A stretch of DNA of 52,190 bases from Terana coerulea. Lineage: Eukaryota; Basidiomycota; Agaricomycetes; Polyporales; Phanerochaetaceae. Location: the NCBI GenBank assembly GCA_024811115.1, contig JAKOGH010000204.1, positions 1-52,190 on the forward strand, given 5' to 3'. Positions 11,580 through 23,886 of this stretch are shown here, one piece after another (position 1 is the stretch's first letter; each line of letters starts with the position of its first letter). The position numbers and the translations under genes are program-made. The notes below the pieces were generated by a model that made no database searches, was not told the DNA's origin, and saw only the letters and a list, made by a program, of their open reading frames with translations.

Positions 11580-14500
11580 ATGGTTGGAACGCGGCGGACC
11601 GCACTTCTCTCTGCCGTCCTGCTCGGCGTACACTCCATTCACGCAGTCTCCTCGACTCACCATAATGTTCGCGACGACCTCCACTTTCCTTTACATGCCC
11701 GCGGAACCAACAAAAACGGATCTCTGCCACTATACAAGAACGCTAATGCGCCCGTTGAGGACCGCATCAACGACTTGCTGCCACGTATGACAATTCAAGA
11801 GAAGGTTTCACAGCTGTACGTTTATGGTATAGATTCTACGTGGTGCGCCGTTGATTTTTGGGGGCCTTGCTAGCATCCAAGGAGATATCGACGGCTGGAT
11901 GAACATGAGCGACCCTTTGGATGACACGAAAGTGTTCAACCAAACAGGCCTCGAGGAGACGATGGCTCAGAAAAGCGGGGCGATCTGGGCAGGCTACCTT
12001 GCACCATGGGATAAGCTCGTCTTTGCCATTACCACTGGGCAGAAGTACCTCATGGAAAATACAACACTTGGTATACCAGCAATATTCCAGACCGAAGGTT
12101 TGTGATTTCATCTGCGTGTGAGTCATACCCTCTTAACGCGCCCTTAATAGGACTTCACGGCTTCACCGACAATGGTACAATATGGCCATCTCCAATTGGG
12201 CTGGCTGCCTCGTTCAATACCGATCTTCTGCAGCAAGCGGCATCCACCATAGCAGACGAAGCTGAAGGTCTCGGATACGCCCAGGCTTTCGCGCCTGTGC
12301 TAGATCTATCTCGCGAACTCCGGTGGGGCCGGGTAGAAGAGAATTATGGGGAAGACCCCTTTTGTTAGTACTCCCATGGCTGTCTACGACTCTCATTTCT
12401 GATACTGAGATAGAACCGGCGAAATGGGTCATGCGTACGTTACTGGTCTCCAGTCCGGACGTCGTCGGAACGCCAGCTCCACTGCCACAGCTCGTATGGC
12501 GGCAACGTGCAAGCATTTCGCTGCGTTTGGTAGCCCGCAAGGGGGGTTGTGAGTCGCTCGTTTCTCAGAACTGGTAGTCGTCCTAACGCAGAATAGAATA
12601 TTGCGCAGGTGTCCGGCGGAGAGCGCGAGTTGCGGACGATGTTCCTGAAGCCTTTCAATAGGGCGTGTCTTGAGAGTTTGTCAATCATGACCGCTTACTC
12701 AAGTTACGACGGTATTCCTGCCATTGCCAATACCCGTGAGTAGTCTGAGACTCGCCAATAGCTCGTCTGATGCTGACCTTTCCTTTGAACTACAGACCTT
12801 CTAACAGATATCGTAGGTTTGACCCCTCTAACTTTAACACTCTGTGAATGACATTTTTCAGCTTCGCAACGAGTGGGGCTACAAATATTTGGTCACCTCT
12901 GACGCCGGCTCCGTTGACTTGTTGATCACAACTCACGGAACCTGTGCCGACCGCGAATGTGCTGCTCGGACTGCCGTCGAGAATTTGAGTATGGAAATGG
13001 GCGGTGGATCGTTCACTTACCTCACACTTCCAGGTGAATTTGTCACGTTTGACTATCTCGCTTACCTTCTTTGACGATTGGCATTTCAGACCAGGTGGCG
13101 GCGAAGAACATCAGCGTCAGCTACATCGACGATACCGTCAAAACTGTACTTCGCACTAAATTTGAGCTTGGTCTATTTGAGAGTACGTCTACGCCTAATG
13201 TGACATCTTCTTGCGCTGAAATTATCCGTCGTAGATCCTTATCCCTATGATGACTATCTCTCAACTTTGCGTACGTCGAAGACAAAGGAGCTACTCCATC
13301 AAATGGAGCAGGAGACAATAGTTCTCCTCGAAAACAAAAACGGTGTACTCCCTCTCAGCAAAGACATTGGTTCCATAGCTCTCATTGGCCCTCAAGTCGA
13401 CCGGGTCTCTGTAAGTGGCGCATATTCGCATAATCTTGGACACTAAATGAGCTGGTAGTTCGGAGACTATGTCTTCTTCAACGCCACCCTGAACGGCATC
13501 AGTCCTCTCGCAGGCTTCACTCAGCTCTTATCCAACTCGTCGACCAAGATCAACTATGCGGAAGGCTCCAAGCTTTGGTCCAACGACCAGTCCGAGATTC
13601 CCGCCGCAGTAACGGCGGCACAAAACTCGGATGTTGCCATTGTCATGGTCGGAACGTGGTCGCTGGATCAGACACTGCTTTGGACCCCAGGAACAAACGC
13701 CACGACGGGCGAGCACGTCGACCTCTCTGACCTCGGTCTCGTCGGAGCTCAACTGGATCTAGTCAAAGCCGTCAAAGCCACGGGAAAGCCTACCATCGTG
13801 GTACTAATAAGTGGAAAGCCTGTCGCGGAGCCCTGGATCCAAGAAAGTGCGTTGCTAGTGGTCACAACTGATGTAGGTCGTTGACACACAGCCTGACAGA
13901 CGCAGACGCTGTCGTCCAACAATTCTACCCTGGAGAGCTAGGCGGACTTGCTCTTGCCGAAATGTTGTTCGGCGACGTCAACCCTTCAGGTATTGCTGAC
14001 TGTCCACGCTAGGTGACCACATGCTGATTTTCATATTGCTTAGGAAAACTACCGGTGTCATTCCCTCGCAGTGTTGGTACAACGCCTGTGTTTTACAACT
14101 ACATCAAAGGAAGTCGTCCACTTGATTCTGGTAGAGTTCTGGACGACGGCGAGCTCATGTTCGGTCACCAGGTACGCTATCGGCCATTTTCCGGGTCGGA
14201 TCCTTAACATTAAATTATACATAGTATGTTCTGGACAGCCCTATACCGATATGGAGCTTCGGGCACGGACTGAGCTACACAACGTTCAACTAGTGAGTCA
14301 ACGTGATATTTGCCGGCCACACAGGGCTAACCTCGAATACAGTACGGACATCAAATTGTCAAGTAACTCAATCGGCACAACAGACGACTTCTCCGTCAGT
14401 GTCACTGTTCATAACACTGGCAAAGTAGATGGAAGGAGGTCGTGCAGGTACTTCTCCATCTCATTCGAGCGTACCAAAACGACTAATCACACTTCCAGGT

Positions 14501-14782
14501 GTATGCAACCGACCTCGTTAGCTCCGTGGCCACACCCAACCAGCAGCTCGTCGGTTTCCAGAAAGTGTCAATTCCGTACGTATCGATAAACACGCTGGAG
14601 CGTTTGCGCGCTGAACTGCCTACAGGCCTGGCTCCTCAAAGACCGTGACGGTGCCTGTTAGCTCGCAGCAATTGGCTGTTTGGACTACCAAGAATGCGTG
14701 GGCAGTTGAGCCTGGTCAGTTTACGATCAAAGTCGGCACGAGTGACCAGACATTTGTGAGCACCACGCTTACAGTGCGCTGA
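11580..14782 (+). CDS. Secreted glycoside hydrolase family 3 (beta-glucosidase/xylosidase type)
   Basis: Predicted secreted GH3 exo-glycosidase that releases terminal glucose or xylose from plant-wall oligosaccharides. The ATG at 11580 sits in ACCATGG and starts a signal peptide (MVGTRRTALLSAVLLGVHS). GH3 landmarks follow in order: WGRVEENYGEDP, CKHFAAFG, and VTSDAGSVDLL with the likely nucleophile Asp, as in BglX-type enzymes. Then come the second alpha/beta domain (VMVGTWSLDQ, SGKPVAEPW) and the C-terminal fibronectin-III-like domain (WSFGHGLSYTTFNY, SDQTFVSTT). The model has more than ten short introns and yields about 800 residues, a normal length. Three places need one extra base to keep frame: T-run 12360-12363, G-run 12541-12546 and AA at 14433-14434. 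All are homopolymer-length differences, so base-call error is as likely as inactivation. It ends 100 bp from the convergent WD40 gene. Confidence 0.88.
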
Positions 14783-14882
14783 AGAGGGATGTGCGCGGTT
14801 GTGGGGTATCGATTGTTCCAGTAGTGCTACATACATCGAGGGTACCAAGGGTTCTACAGTTTGAAATGTCTTGTCCTTTGTC

Positions 14883-17763
14883 TTACACCAGGCGGAGAAC
14901 ATCTGTAGCGCTCCACATACGAACTGAACCGTCGTCTGACGCTGAGAGGATATCACGACTACCATCGGTGAACGAGACGTTCTTCACCTTGTCGCCGTGT
15001 CCACGGAGCTCTGCAATGAAGGTTCCCGCATGCCTGTCCCACAACTTCACATTGCCGTCCGCGGACCCGGACGTGAGGTACTTCCCGTCGGGCGAATACA
15101 CGACGGAATCGACGATGGCGCCGCGGTCGGCGAAGACGTGGTGCCGCTGCCCGCTGAACGAGTCGCAGGTGACGAGCGTCTGGTCGAACGAGCCCGTCGC
15201 GACCTCCGTGTCGTCGGGCGAGAAGGCGACGCACCAGACGGGGCCGGCGTGCTCTCGGAGCGTCACGAGCTCGACGCCGGTGTGCGCGTCCCAGATGCGC
15301 GCGGTGTGGTCCTCCGAGCCCGTGATGACACGGTCGCCGGCAGCGGAGATGGCGACGGACCAGATCGCGCCCGTGTGCCCCTGCATGGTCGCGATGTGCG
15401 CGCCGGTCTCGGCGTTCCAGATGCGGCCTGCGGTGTCCGCGAACGAGATGAGGCGCTGGTTGTCGCTGGTGAAGCCGACGAACATGATGTTCGAGGTGTG
15501 GCCTGTGAGGTTGCGGAGTTCCTTCTCGGTTTCGGCGTCCCATATCTTCACCGCGCTGTCCACGGAGCCAGAAGCGATTTTGCTCCCATCCGGGGAGTAG
15601 ACCACCGCCCACACGTCTGCGGTGTGACCGTTGAGGCTGCTGATCTCCTCCGGGGTAGCCTGGAAGGGATTCCAAAGCCGAACGGTCGTATCGGCAGAGC
15701 CCGACACTACGCGACGCCCGTCAGGGGAAAAAGCTACCGACCATACCATGTCATCGTGCCCTTCCCAATTGTGCACCAGTGCTCCCGTCTTGAGATTCCA
15801 CAGCCGGACGTTGCTGTCATCGGACCCGGTCGCGAGCAGGCGACCGTCTGGAGAGATAGACATCGACAGAATAGCCCCTCCTTCGACTTGCCCGTCTTTC
15901 AGTTGCATGTGTGGCCAGTTGATCGGAGGCTCGTTCTGTTTGGACGCTAACACAAGCTCACCCTCTCCCACAAGATCTTTGACATTGCCGGTAGGAAGCG
16001 AACCGGGGTCGGGCCCTGCGCCTGGCAGACCAGGGAAGTTTGGCGGAATTGGAGGGTTGAATGGGGCAAGACCCACCCCACCAGGAGGGTCCAGGTATGG
16101 GTTGCGAGGATCTGATGGATCGAAGTCGGGGTCTTGACCCTGACCAGCCTTGCCTACATTTGCAAGCTCCTGCTTGTTTGCTTTTTCCAATCCCTTCAAC
16201 AGCGCGACACGGGCTGTCCGGATTGCATCCTCCAACGACAGAGTACCCACTAGACGCAATTTGAGCATTCCATGCTGCAAGGCATATAAGACAAGAGACT
16301 CACGGGATTCTTCGACTTCGATACGAGGTCGGTTGTCCGCCAGCCATTGCCTGAGATCTTCCGGCCATTCGGCACCCTGTTCGACTGCAGTCAGCGATAC
16401 ACGAATGTTAAGAGGGCCACCTGCGACACATACCAAGAACAAAGCGTTGATGTCTTCCTCGCAAGCAAGAGCGACATCTGCTGTGGAATGCTAGTATATA
16501 GTCAGCTTCGTTACAGCAAGGACAGCTCCGAGTAGGTACCTGGAGAATATAATCCAGAACAATATCGACAGGTTCGTATACCTAGAAACCATCTGTTAGT
16601 AGTCCAGAACATGATTTAGTAAAGCCTAGCCTTACCGCTCTTCTCGCCGTCTCGTCATCTTCATCTCCCTCTCCCTCTGTTACCACCACCATAGGCGCGG
16701 GTGCGTTGGCGTCATCATCATGTGGGCCGGGAAGCTGGTCATATCCTGCCGCAGCCTCAATTTTACGAGGAAACAGATGGAAGGGTACGATACGATACTT
16801 AATCCTATAGTGCGGGAGGAACACCGTTTGGTTGCGTGGAAGGATGCCGGTAGCTGGGGCGAGCGACGTGATGCTCGTGTGGGGGAATGTGTCGAGCGAC
16901 GACCTGAGTCGTGGGATGTGCTCGGCATGAGCGGGTAAAGTGAGCGCGGAGTCGACGGAGAGGCTGATCGTGAACTGACTCCACGATTAGGTCCCCATCG
17001 ATGCTCGGTTGAATGACTTCGGGACTGGTCCATGTCATAGTTCACTCCGGCGCCGCCAAAAGGAGCGAACGTTCCAGACAGCGCACCACCATGGCCTTTG
17101 CTCACAGCGTGAAACGCTGCCACAATCCACTGGGTGGTCCTGACATGTCCTCGGACGATAATCCAATCCTCTGGCTTGATGATATGGCCTTTCTCCTCGG
17201 CCCATTTCATCCACTCAACGTGGTTCTGCTTGATATAGCGATGCCAGATCTTATTCGGAGCGATTTCAGCCCTATCAGCGTCGTCGTGCAGCACCAACAT
17301 TGCACCAATCTCCCTTTCGCACTTGTAGCGATATTCGACGCTGGCATCTGCAATTCCGGGAGCACTTCTATGATGAACGATGAGATAGGTTACTTTCAGC
17401 AAGTAAATACAATCCGCACGCATCAATGTTTCCTTTCGTCTTGACCGAAGTGACTTGATGACTGGTATGCTCCCCAGGTCGCATGTATTGCGCTTTCTTT
17501 CTCAGGAAGTGGGGCTGGTCATAGACTAGAGGTGTATAGTTCGCAGGAACGTTGTGAATGCCGCCATCGGATTCCGTGCTGCTCGTGTCGATGGGCTCCA
17601 GGATGTTGAACAAGCGGATGAAGCCAAGCCCAGGTAAGATGAACCCCACGTCTCCAACCTCAGGCTCACCCTCGTCCGATGGGTCAGGGAACCACATGGG
17701 ATAGCCGTGGCCTCTTAGGGCGAGCGCACGAGCGTACACTTCAGATGAGTGGACCGGAGCCAT
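14883..17763 (-). CDS. GDVG-domain / WD40 fusion protein, paralogue 1
   Basis: Large two-part protein of about 850 residues with no known function that I can name. The start is the ATG at 17763 (MAPVHSSEVYARAL). The N-terminal half carries a conserved module: EVGDVGFI...GFIRLFN, VEYRYKCEREIGAMLVL, WIIVRGHVRTTQWIVAAF, VFLPHYRIKYR and VDIVLDYIL. A short linker then leads to eight WD40 repeats (about residues 550-850), most ending RLWN, KIWD or RIWD. Introns are at 17348-17393, a 50-nt one near 16870-16920, two flanking VYEPVDIVLDYILQ, and two near 16280-16440; each has an in-frame counterpart in paralogue 3. The propeller is one exon. There is no NACHT or NB-ARC ATPase, so it is not a classic NOD-like receptor, although sensor-plus-WD40 architecture invites that comparison. 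Probably cytosolic; ligand unknown. Confidence 0.85.
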
Positions 17764-18835
17764 GGCGACGCCGAACGCCTAGCGAAACGAGCAGACTGAG
17801 AGGTCGGATGGGTTTGGTGAGAGAGAGTGAGTGCGTGCGCGTATATGTGTCGCGGCAATGCTACTTACACGCTGCATCAATCGATTGCGAGGGTGGCGAG
17901 AGAAGTGATAGAACCTTAACTGACTGCGCGACGGTACTGGTTCCTGGGAGCGTCTAGGAGTACAAAGCGTTGCGCTTGCATGTCGCATAGTGGGCGTTCC
18001 GTACATGGCGGTGAGCTTAGGGTTACTGAGCTTGTACTTGCTACGTTGCAGCTCTCGTGCGTGAGACAAAATACACGCTGAACAATGTGTCCAGGGGTCT
18101 GTGGCATACACTTGCATGGTCAGCGTCTCTCAATTATTGTCTATCATTCTCACCTTGATCCGGGTCCGCACTGAACGTGGGTACGAACCACTTTGCCACG
18201 GAAAAAGCAAACATGGGCCGGGAAGGCGGCTCGAGCTGGGCACTCGTGGCCTCGTTCAACGAAAGTTTGGGTCTGAACAGCCGATGCCCACTAACGGTGC
18301 GTAGCTACCAGTGTGTGAGTAAACGACCTCCGCAATTTCGAGAAACATACCTCAATCACACAGCATCAGCCTAATGAACTTCATTGTTTCCGCAAAGCTT
18401 CATCTCCAGCACAGTTTTCTGACGGAAAGGCCTCTGCCTATAGCTTTGCGCTACGCTTCCATTTATCCGTATTAAACTCCTAGGACGCTGAATTCGGAGG
18501 CCACTTGCACGGCCTTCCTGTTATATGCTATAGTATGTGAGCCATAACAGCACGTTGCGGCGAGGCCAGAAGTTGTCAGCAAGGTCAGGTCGGGAAGAAA
18601 GCTGCGAGTTGTTGACGCGTCATCAATTTTCGAGGAGGCCGTTGTCGGCCGAACAGTCGGGAATTGCCAAGTCGGGAATGCCGACGCAGCACAAGCGCTT
18701 ATTGCTTGACTTACCCGCTCGCGGTTGGCTCGCTCACTTGCTCAAAGTTCTCTCACATACACTATGAATTAATGCTGTTCTACAAAAATTGAGATAAGGT
18801 ACAGACTGATGGCAGTTTCGCCAAATCTTGCCATG
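17764..18835. other. Intergenic region between GDVG paralogues 1 and 2
   Basis: No gene seen. It is the upstream flank of paralogue 1 and occupies the place where the truncated paralogue 2 would have carried its linker and propeller. I find no WD40 remnant on the minus strand here, so that part appears deleted or was never copied. Confidence 0.6.
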
Positions 18836-19866
18836 CTACACCACCACCTCAGTATTACTTAATCTGACAACAGACCACACACCTCCTGCCAGCGCTAGTG
18901 TTCCTTCCGACTTGGAGCTCCGAGTAGGCGAGTAGTTTCAGGCAGCTTACATCTAAGATATACTCCAGCACGATGTCAACAGGATCTTCAGTGTCTCTAA
19001 TGGTAGGCCGACCGAGGATGCCGCCGAAAGGAGACCTACGTTTTATTCGATAACAAGAGAGGAACAAGGTTTCGTCCTTGTCTTCGTGCGATTCTTCAAC
19101 AAGCTTATACCGTGACTCCGGGCTGTGCTCTTCAATTGTCTCGTGCTCGTACGTGAATAAAACTCGGAGCCCGCCAATAGTCACAGTGCGCCCAGAAATC
19201 GAGTTCGAGTATGGGTCAGGGGCGCCACGTTTGGGACCTCGAAGCGCATGTTTATGGGCCCAAACCACCCAGCTTCCTGCCTTTATTGTGCCGGCAACCA
19301 GAATGAGCTGTTCGAGTTTGATATCATGTCCCACCTGGCCGACGAACTTTGCATACCACTACTCATGATGTTGCGTTATGTACTTCGGGAGAACGTCGTT
19401 CGGGAGAATGTACTCTTGGCGTGCAGTACTTCCGGGTATGAGCAGAGCAGTTTTGTCAGTAGCATATTCATATTCGTAGTCGTAATCGTCGGGATGGGCT
19501 TGGGGCGGATCCCAGTACTGTCGTCTCTTGATAGCTCGAACCCCGTCGTTTGTAATAGGCTCCCCGCCCTGAAGACTACCGGGTTGACAACCAGAAGATC
19601 GTCTAAAGACGAGCGTAGTGAGTCGGAAATGAAGTGCTCGGGTATACAAGGGACGGAGGAGTTATTGAGCTCGTGATTTGCTGGATACAATGGCACGTTG
19701 AATAGTCGGTGAAAGGACCCGTTGTAGATATAGCCAACATCTCCGATTATGGGTGCGCGGTCGGGAGTTTTACTGGTACCGCACAGATCTGGTGTCGGAA
19801 ACCACAGCGCGTGTCCGTAGCACTTGGATGCCAGAGCCTGCTCGTAAGTCTTCCAAGAAGGCGCCA
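18836..19866 (-). pseudogene. GDVG-domain protein, paralogue 2: truncated, in-frame stop, no WD40
   Basis: The start is the ATG at 19866 (MAPSWKTYEQALASKCYGHA), followed by APIIGDVGYIYNGSFHRLFN. A 52-nt intron (gtagtc...atcaag) then joins in frame to DYDYEYEYATDKTALLI, the position of the first intron in paralogues 1 and 3. At 19359-19361 a TAG interrupts HHE-stop-WYAKF, where paralogue 3 reads HHDSWYAF; the downstream frame stays open through LILVAGTIKAGSW, LFLSCYRIKRR and VDIVLEYIL. After a further likely intron the gene ends at TAG 18836, where the others enter the linker and propeller. It is therefore a broken solo N-terminal module, or a gene needing readthrough of one stop. Everything outside the TAG looks well preserved, so loss seems recent. 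Confidence 0.75.
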
Positions 19867-20873
19867 TGACAGATCGTGAGGGGCGTGGTTCGAGGTGAAG
19901 GTTTGATGCTGCAGGCTCTGAGGCAGCAGGCTCCGTTAATAAAGCATACTGTTGATAAAGGCCACATACCCTGTGCTGAGCGTTAACCGGTTGCTGTACA
20001 ATAAGTCGCTGAAACCGAGCCGTACAACAAAGGCTAGTGCGCCACATAGCAACCTTATGCCGCAGTCATCACAGCGCAACAGCAAAATATAGGCCAAGAC
20101 GGAAGGCAAAACAGCACGTATTTTAGAAGCATATCCAAATCTGTGGGCACGGACCATAGTTCAGTTGCCACGGATATGCTAGTGCCCTCGCGAGCATAAA
20201 TTCGGGAGAAAACACACTTTTTCTATGACGACCTTGTCGCACCGTGGCGTTCTTCACAGCAAGACGCTCTGGCATCAGTTGGGGCGGGAACATAACATGG
20301 GCTTGTTGCGCTGTAGGCTCTGTGACGACTGTTCATATGAAGTTCGTCCACGACGAGCAAGGCCGGTCAGTTCAGGGGACCTTGTGATAGATGAATACTA
20401 CGAAGGTATCAGTACATCTTTAACATTCTGATAATAATGGGCACATGATTATGAACAGCCTCTACATACCTGTGTAAGTATACGCAATGGGGCCACTTTG
20501 GCCCAAGAAGAGATGCGACAGATGTAGCGCCACACAGCTACAGCGTTATAGCCAAGGATAAGGACCCTTGGAGAAGCATAACGACGAGACGGTGAGTACA
20601 GGCTTCCTCAACACTCTTGCGGGAGCTATCAAGAATATATATCCTCGTAAGGCATGCGCTGGAACCCGTTTTCAACTTGTGCGCAGAGGGTCGTCGTGGT
20701 TTGATACAAAGGTATCTAGCGCCCTGCTTTCGCGCTGGTGCAATATTTTTCCAGTCACCAGTGCTATTCTGCCGGAATGTTAAAACAAGCATACAAGATC
20801 TTATACTGGTCATACATCTAGTATACATTCTTTGCTTTACTGCGAGACTAATAACTGTATCATGATATACATT
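19867..20873. other. Intergenic region upstream of paralogue 2
   Basis: No recognisable gene or RNA. It holds the 5' flank of paralogue 2 and the 3' flank of paralogue 3. Short open frames around 20540-20870 on both strands look like chance. Confidence 0.55.
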
Positions 20874-23800
20874 TCATAGACGAAGCGCGTCCACGATATT
20901 CCAGATTCTCACAGTCCCGTCATCCGACGAAGAGACCACCGCATTGTCATCCGGCGTGAACTCAACCGTCTTCACCTTGTCGTCGTGCCCCTGGAACTCC
21001 GCCACAAACTCGCCGGACGCCGGGCTCCACAGCCGCACGCGGCCGTCCGCCAAGCCCGCCGCGAGGAACTCGCCGTCGGCGGAGTACGCCACGATGTTGA
21101 CGATCGACGACGGGTCCTTCTCGAGGATGTGGTGCCGGTCGCCCGTGAAGGAGTTGCAGAGCGCGATGGTCGAGTCGTACGAGCCCGACGCGACCTCCTT
21201 CCCGTCGGGCGAGAACACGGAGGTCCAGACGGGGCCGGTGTGTTCGCGGAAGGTGACGAGCTCGTCGCCCGTGTCTGCGTCCCAGACACGACTCGTCTGG
21301 TCCTCGGCGCCGGTGATGACACGCCCACTGTCCGCCGAGAACGCCAGCGCCCAGATGACGCTGTCGTGTCCCCGGAGCCGTGCGAGCGACTGCCCGCTGG
21401 CGACGTCCCACAGGTGACCGACGCAGTCGGCGCAGGTCGCCAGGCGCCTTCCGTCTGGTGAGAATACGACGTCCATGACGACAGCGTTGTGACCCTCGAG
21501 CGTATGGAGGAAGTTGCCGTGGCGGCCGTCCCACAGTTTGACCTTGCAATCTACGGAGCCCGTCGCGACGAACTTGCTGTTGGGCGAGTAGTCCATGACC
21601 CAGACGTCGCCCTCATGGCCCGGCATCTCCCTGACGATTTCCCGCGTCTGCACGTTCCATAAGATGGCCTTGTTGTCGGCCGAGCCGGAGCAGAGACGGG
21701 TGCCGTCTGGTGAGAACTTCACGATCCAGACCGTGTCCTCGTGGCTGTCAAGCTTCGACGTCAGACTGCCGACCTCCAGGTCCCAGATCCTGACAGAGCA
21801 GTCTTCGCAGCCGGTAGCGATGAACCTGCCGTTCTTCAAGACGGAGACAGACGTGACAGAGCCGCCCTCGGCAGACTTGTCTGAGAGCACGATGTGAGGG
21901 AAGCTGCCGGCGGCTGGCCGATTTCCAAGCACGATTTTCCCTTCCTGCGACACACATGTGCCAGAGAGGCGTTCTTCTGGGATGTCGGGGATGATTGCTT
22001 CCGGTAGGAGGTTCTCTGGGTGCGGGGTGTGTGGGGCGGGACGACGGGGTCCTCAGGCTCACCCATCTGCACATCGCCGCCAGGCGTCGGAGCATCTGCA
22101 GGTTCGCCTGTCGCCGGCTGGGCTGCAGATTCCACGATGCCCTCAGCAGGACCAGCTGCCGGTCCCGTAGGGGCGTGCTGGCCAGAGCTACCTTCGACGA
22201 ATTCCTGCGGTTCCGATTGCTCCTGGATTTGGGCAAGTGCTGCCGCATCGGCCAACTCTTGCGCAACCGCCTGAGCTGCGGCTTGGTGTGCTTCCCAGCC
22301 GACCTGGGCAGCCAGCTCCTGTTCGGCTTGGGCGGCCTGATGGACTCGTCTAATGGTCTCTAACTGTGACAGGGTTCCGGCTGACTTCAAGGTTAATCAG
22401 GAGCCACACTAAAGAGAAATCCGGCATACTTTTAGTGTCTTCGTCAACGTCGATCGTAGGCATATTCTCACGGAGCCATCCGACGAAGTCGTCGGGCAGC
22501 GGCGAACCCTGTGAACATACACGAATCAGTACTGTTCTACTGTACAGCGTATAAGCCGATACGCACATTGAAGAGATCGCTAATGTCACCGTCACTGCAA
22601 ATCGCCACTTCAGCATCGGAGTGCTGAGATGAATGTCATTAACGTAGTATAATCATCGAAAATAGTAGCGAAACGTACTCCAAGAATATAGTCCAGTGCA
22701 TCGTCAATAGCAGTGCGCAGCTGCGTCATCCCTTTAGCGAGCAGTGTACGGCGACATAAAAGTACTCACAGTGGTGGGAGTAGGGTGCAACTCAACCTGA
22801 ATTTCAGGCTCGACAGCGACCGCAGGGGACAGAGAAGGGTCGTCACCAGGAGGAAGCTCGTCTGGACCGGCAGCAGCCACAATCTTCTTAGGCATGAGAA
22901 AGCGCCTCTTCACCTTGTAATAACCAAGAAACACAGTCTGATCTTTGGTATTCTCAGGAACAGGCTCAGCGGATCCGGTGGACGTCGTGGCGATGACCTC
23001 AAGCTCGGGAAGCTCGAGCTTATTAGAAGAATAGGAGGCGACGGACGAAATCGACGGCATGGGCGAGTGACCCCGGTTCGACGGCGTCGGCGAGCGGATG
23101 GCGCGGTTGGGGCCGATACGATGCTCAAAGCTAGACTGCCTGCTTTTCTGAGAACCTGCCTCGAATTTCGCCTCCGCCACAGGGCCTACTTGGCCAGAGA
23201 ACGAGATCTCGTGCATATGATTCCCGCTCTCGGCAAATGCGGCGACGCCCCAGGCGGAGGTTTTGATTGTGCCACGAACGAGGATGATGTCCTCCGGTTT
23301 GCAGGATAGACCGTACGTGCTCGGATTGGTGGCAAACGCGTACCAGCTGTCGTGATGCTGCCGGACGTACGCTGCTATATGATTGCTGGGCATCACGGCC
23401 GTCTTCGCGCCGGCATCTCTCAAAACAAGGATGCCACCCTGCGAACTGGAGCACTCGAACTTGAATTCGAGGCCTGCACCAGCAGGAAGCGGCCCCGCAT
23501 TCCTGGAGTCTGGGTTCAGCGGGAGAGCATGACACGGAGAACGCTACTCACGCAGAGGCCCCGCCTCCCAAGTGATGACTTTGCATGGTGGTACTGCAGA
23601 ACGGCGAGGGCGGAAACTGGTCACCCTTGTGATAGAGCAACCGCTTGTTGAATTGCAGCAGCACGAAGCCGTCCGGCAGACCGTGCTTGTTCAGCTCGTG
23701 GTCTGCGTCGACCGTGACGTTGAATAGCCGGTGGAAGGCACCATCTTCGTCCAGATGGCCCACATCGCCGATTCGTATCTCGAACGCTCTTCCGTCCACA

Positions 23801-23886
23801 TCCTTGGTCGGCTCGGGAGACCACAGAGCACGGCCGTGGCCGTAGTGATCGAGTTGCTGGGCAAGGATTTCTGCCGCGATACCCAT
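20874..23886 (-). CDS. GDVG-domain / WD40 fusion protein, paralogue 3
   Basis: Intact paralogue of the gene at 14.9-17.8 kb, about 900 residues. The ATG at 23886 starts MGIAAEILAQQLDHYGHGRA; the module landmarks are IRIGDVGHLDEDGAFHRLFN, LEFKFECSSSQGG, IILVRGTIKTSAWGVAAF, VFLGYYKVKRR and DDALDYILG. The linker is Ala/Gln/Glu-rich (AAQAEQELAAQVGWEAHQAA) and could be helical. A 47-nt intron starting gtgagc joins VQM to ENLLPEAIIPDIPEERLSG, and then eight WD40 repeats follow, ending in the stop at 20874. All introns join in frame and most sit where paralogue 1 has them. Blade 6 has lost the WD ending in both proteins (LCNSFTGDRHH here, CDSFSGQRHH in paralogue 1), a shared departure suggesting selection or common descent. 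Likely a soluble scaffold or sensor; function unknown. Confidence 0.88.

Noticed and set aside
21748..22390. Several antisense frames over the linker of WD40 paralogue 3
   Set aside because: They are shadows of the real minus-strand exon, which joins in frame with its neighbours.
14883..23886. Reading the WD40 genes as NACHT-WD40 (HNWD-type) receptors
   Set aside because: No Walker A or B motif is present, and the WD repeats are diverged from each other rather than near-identical.
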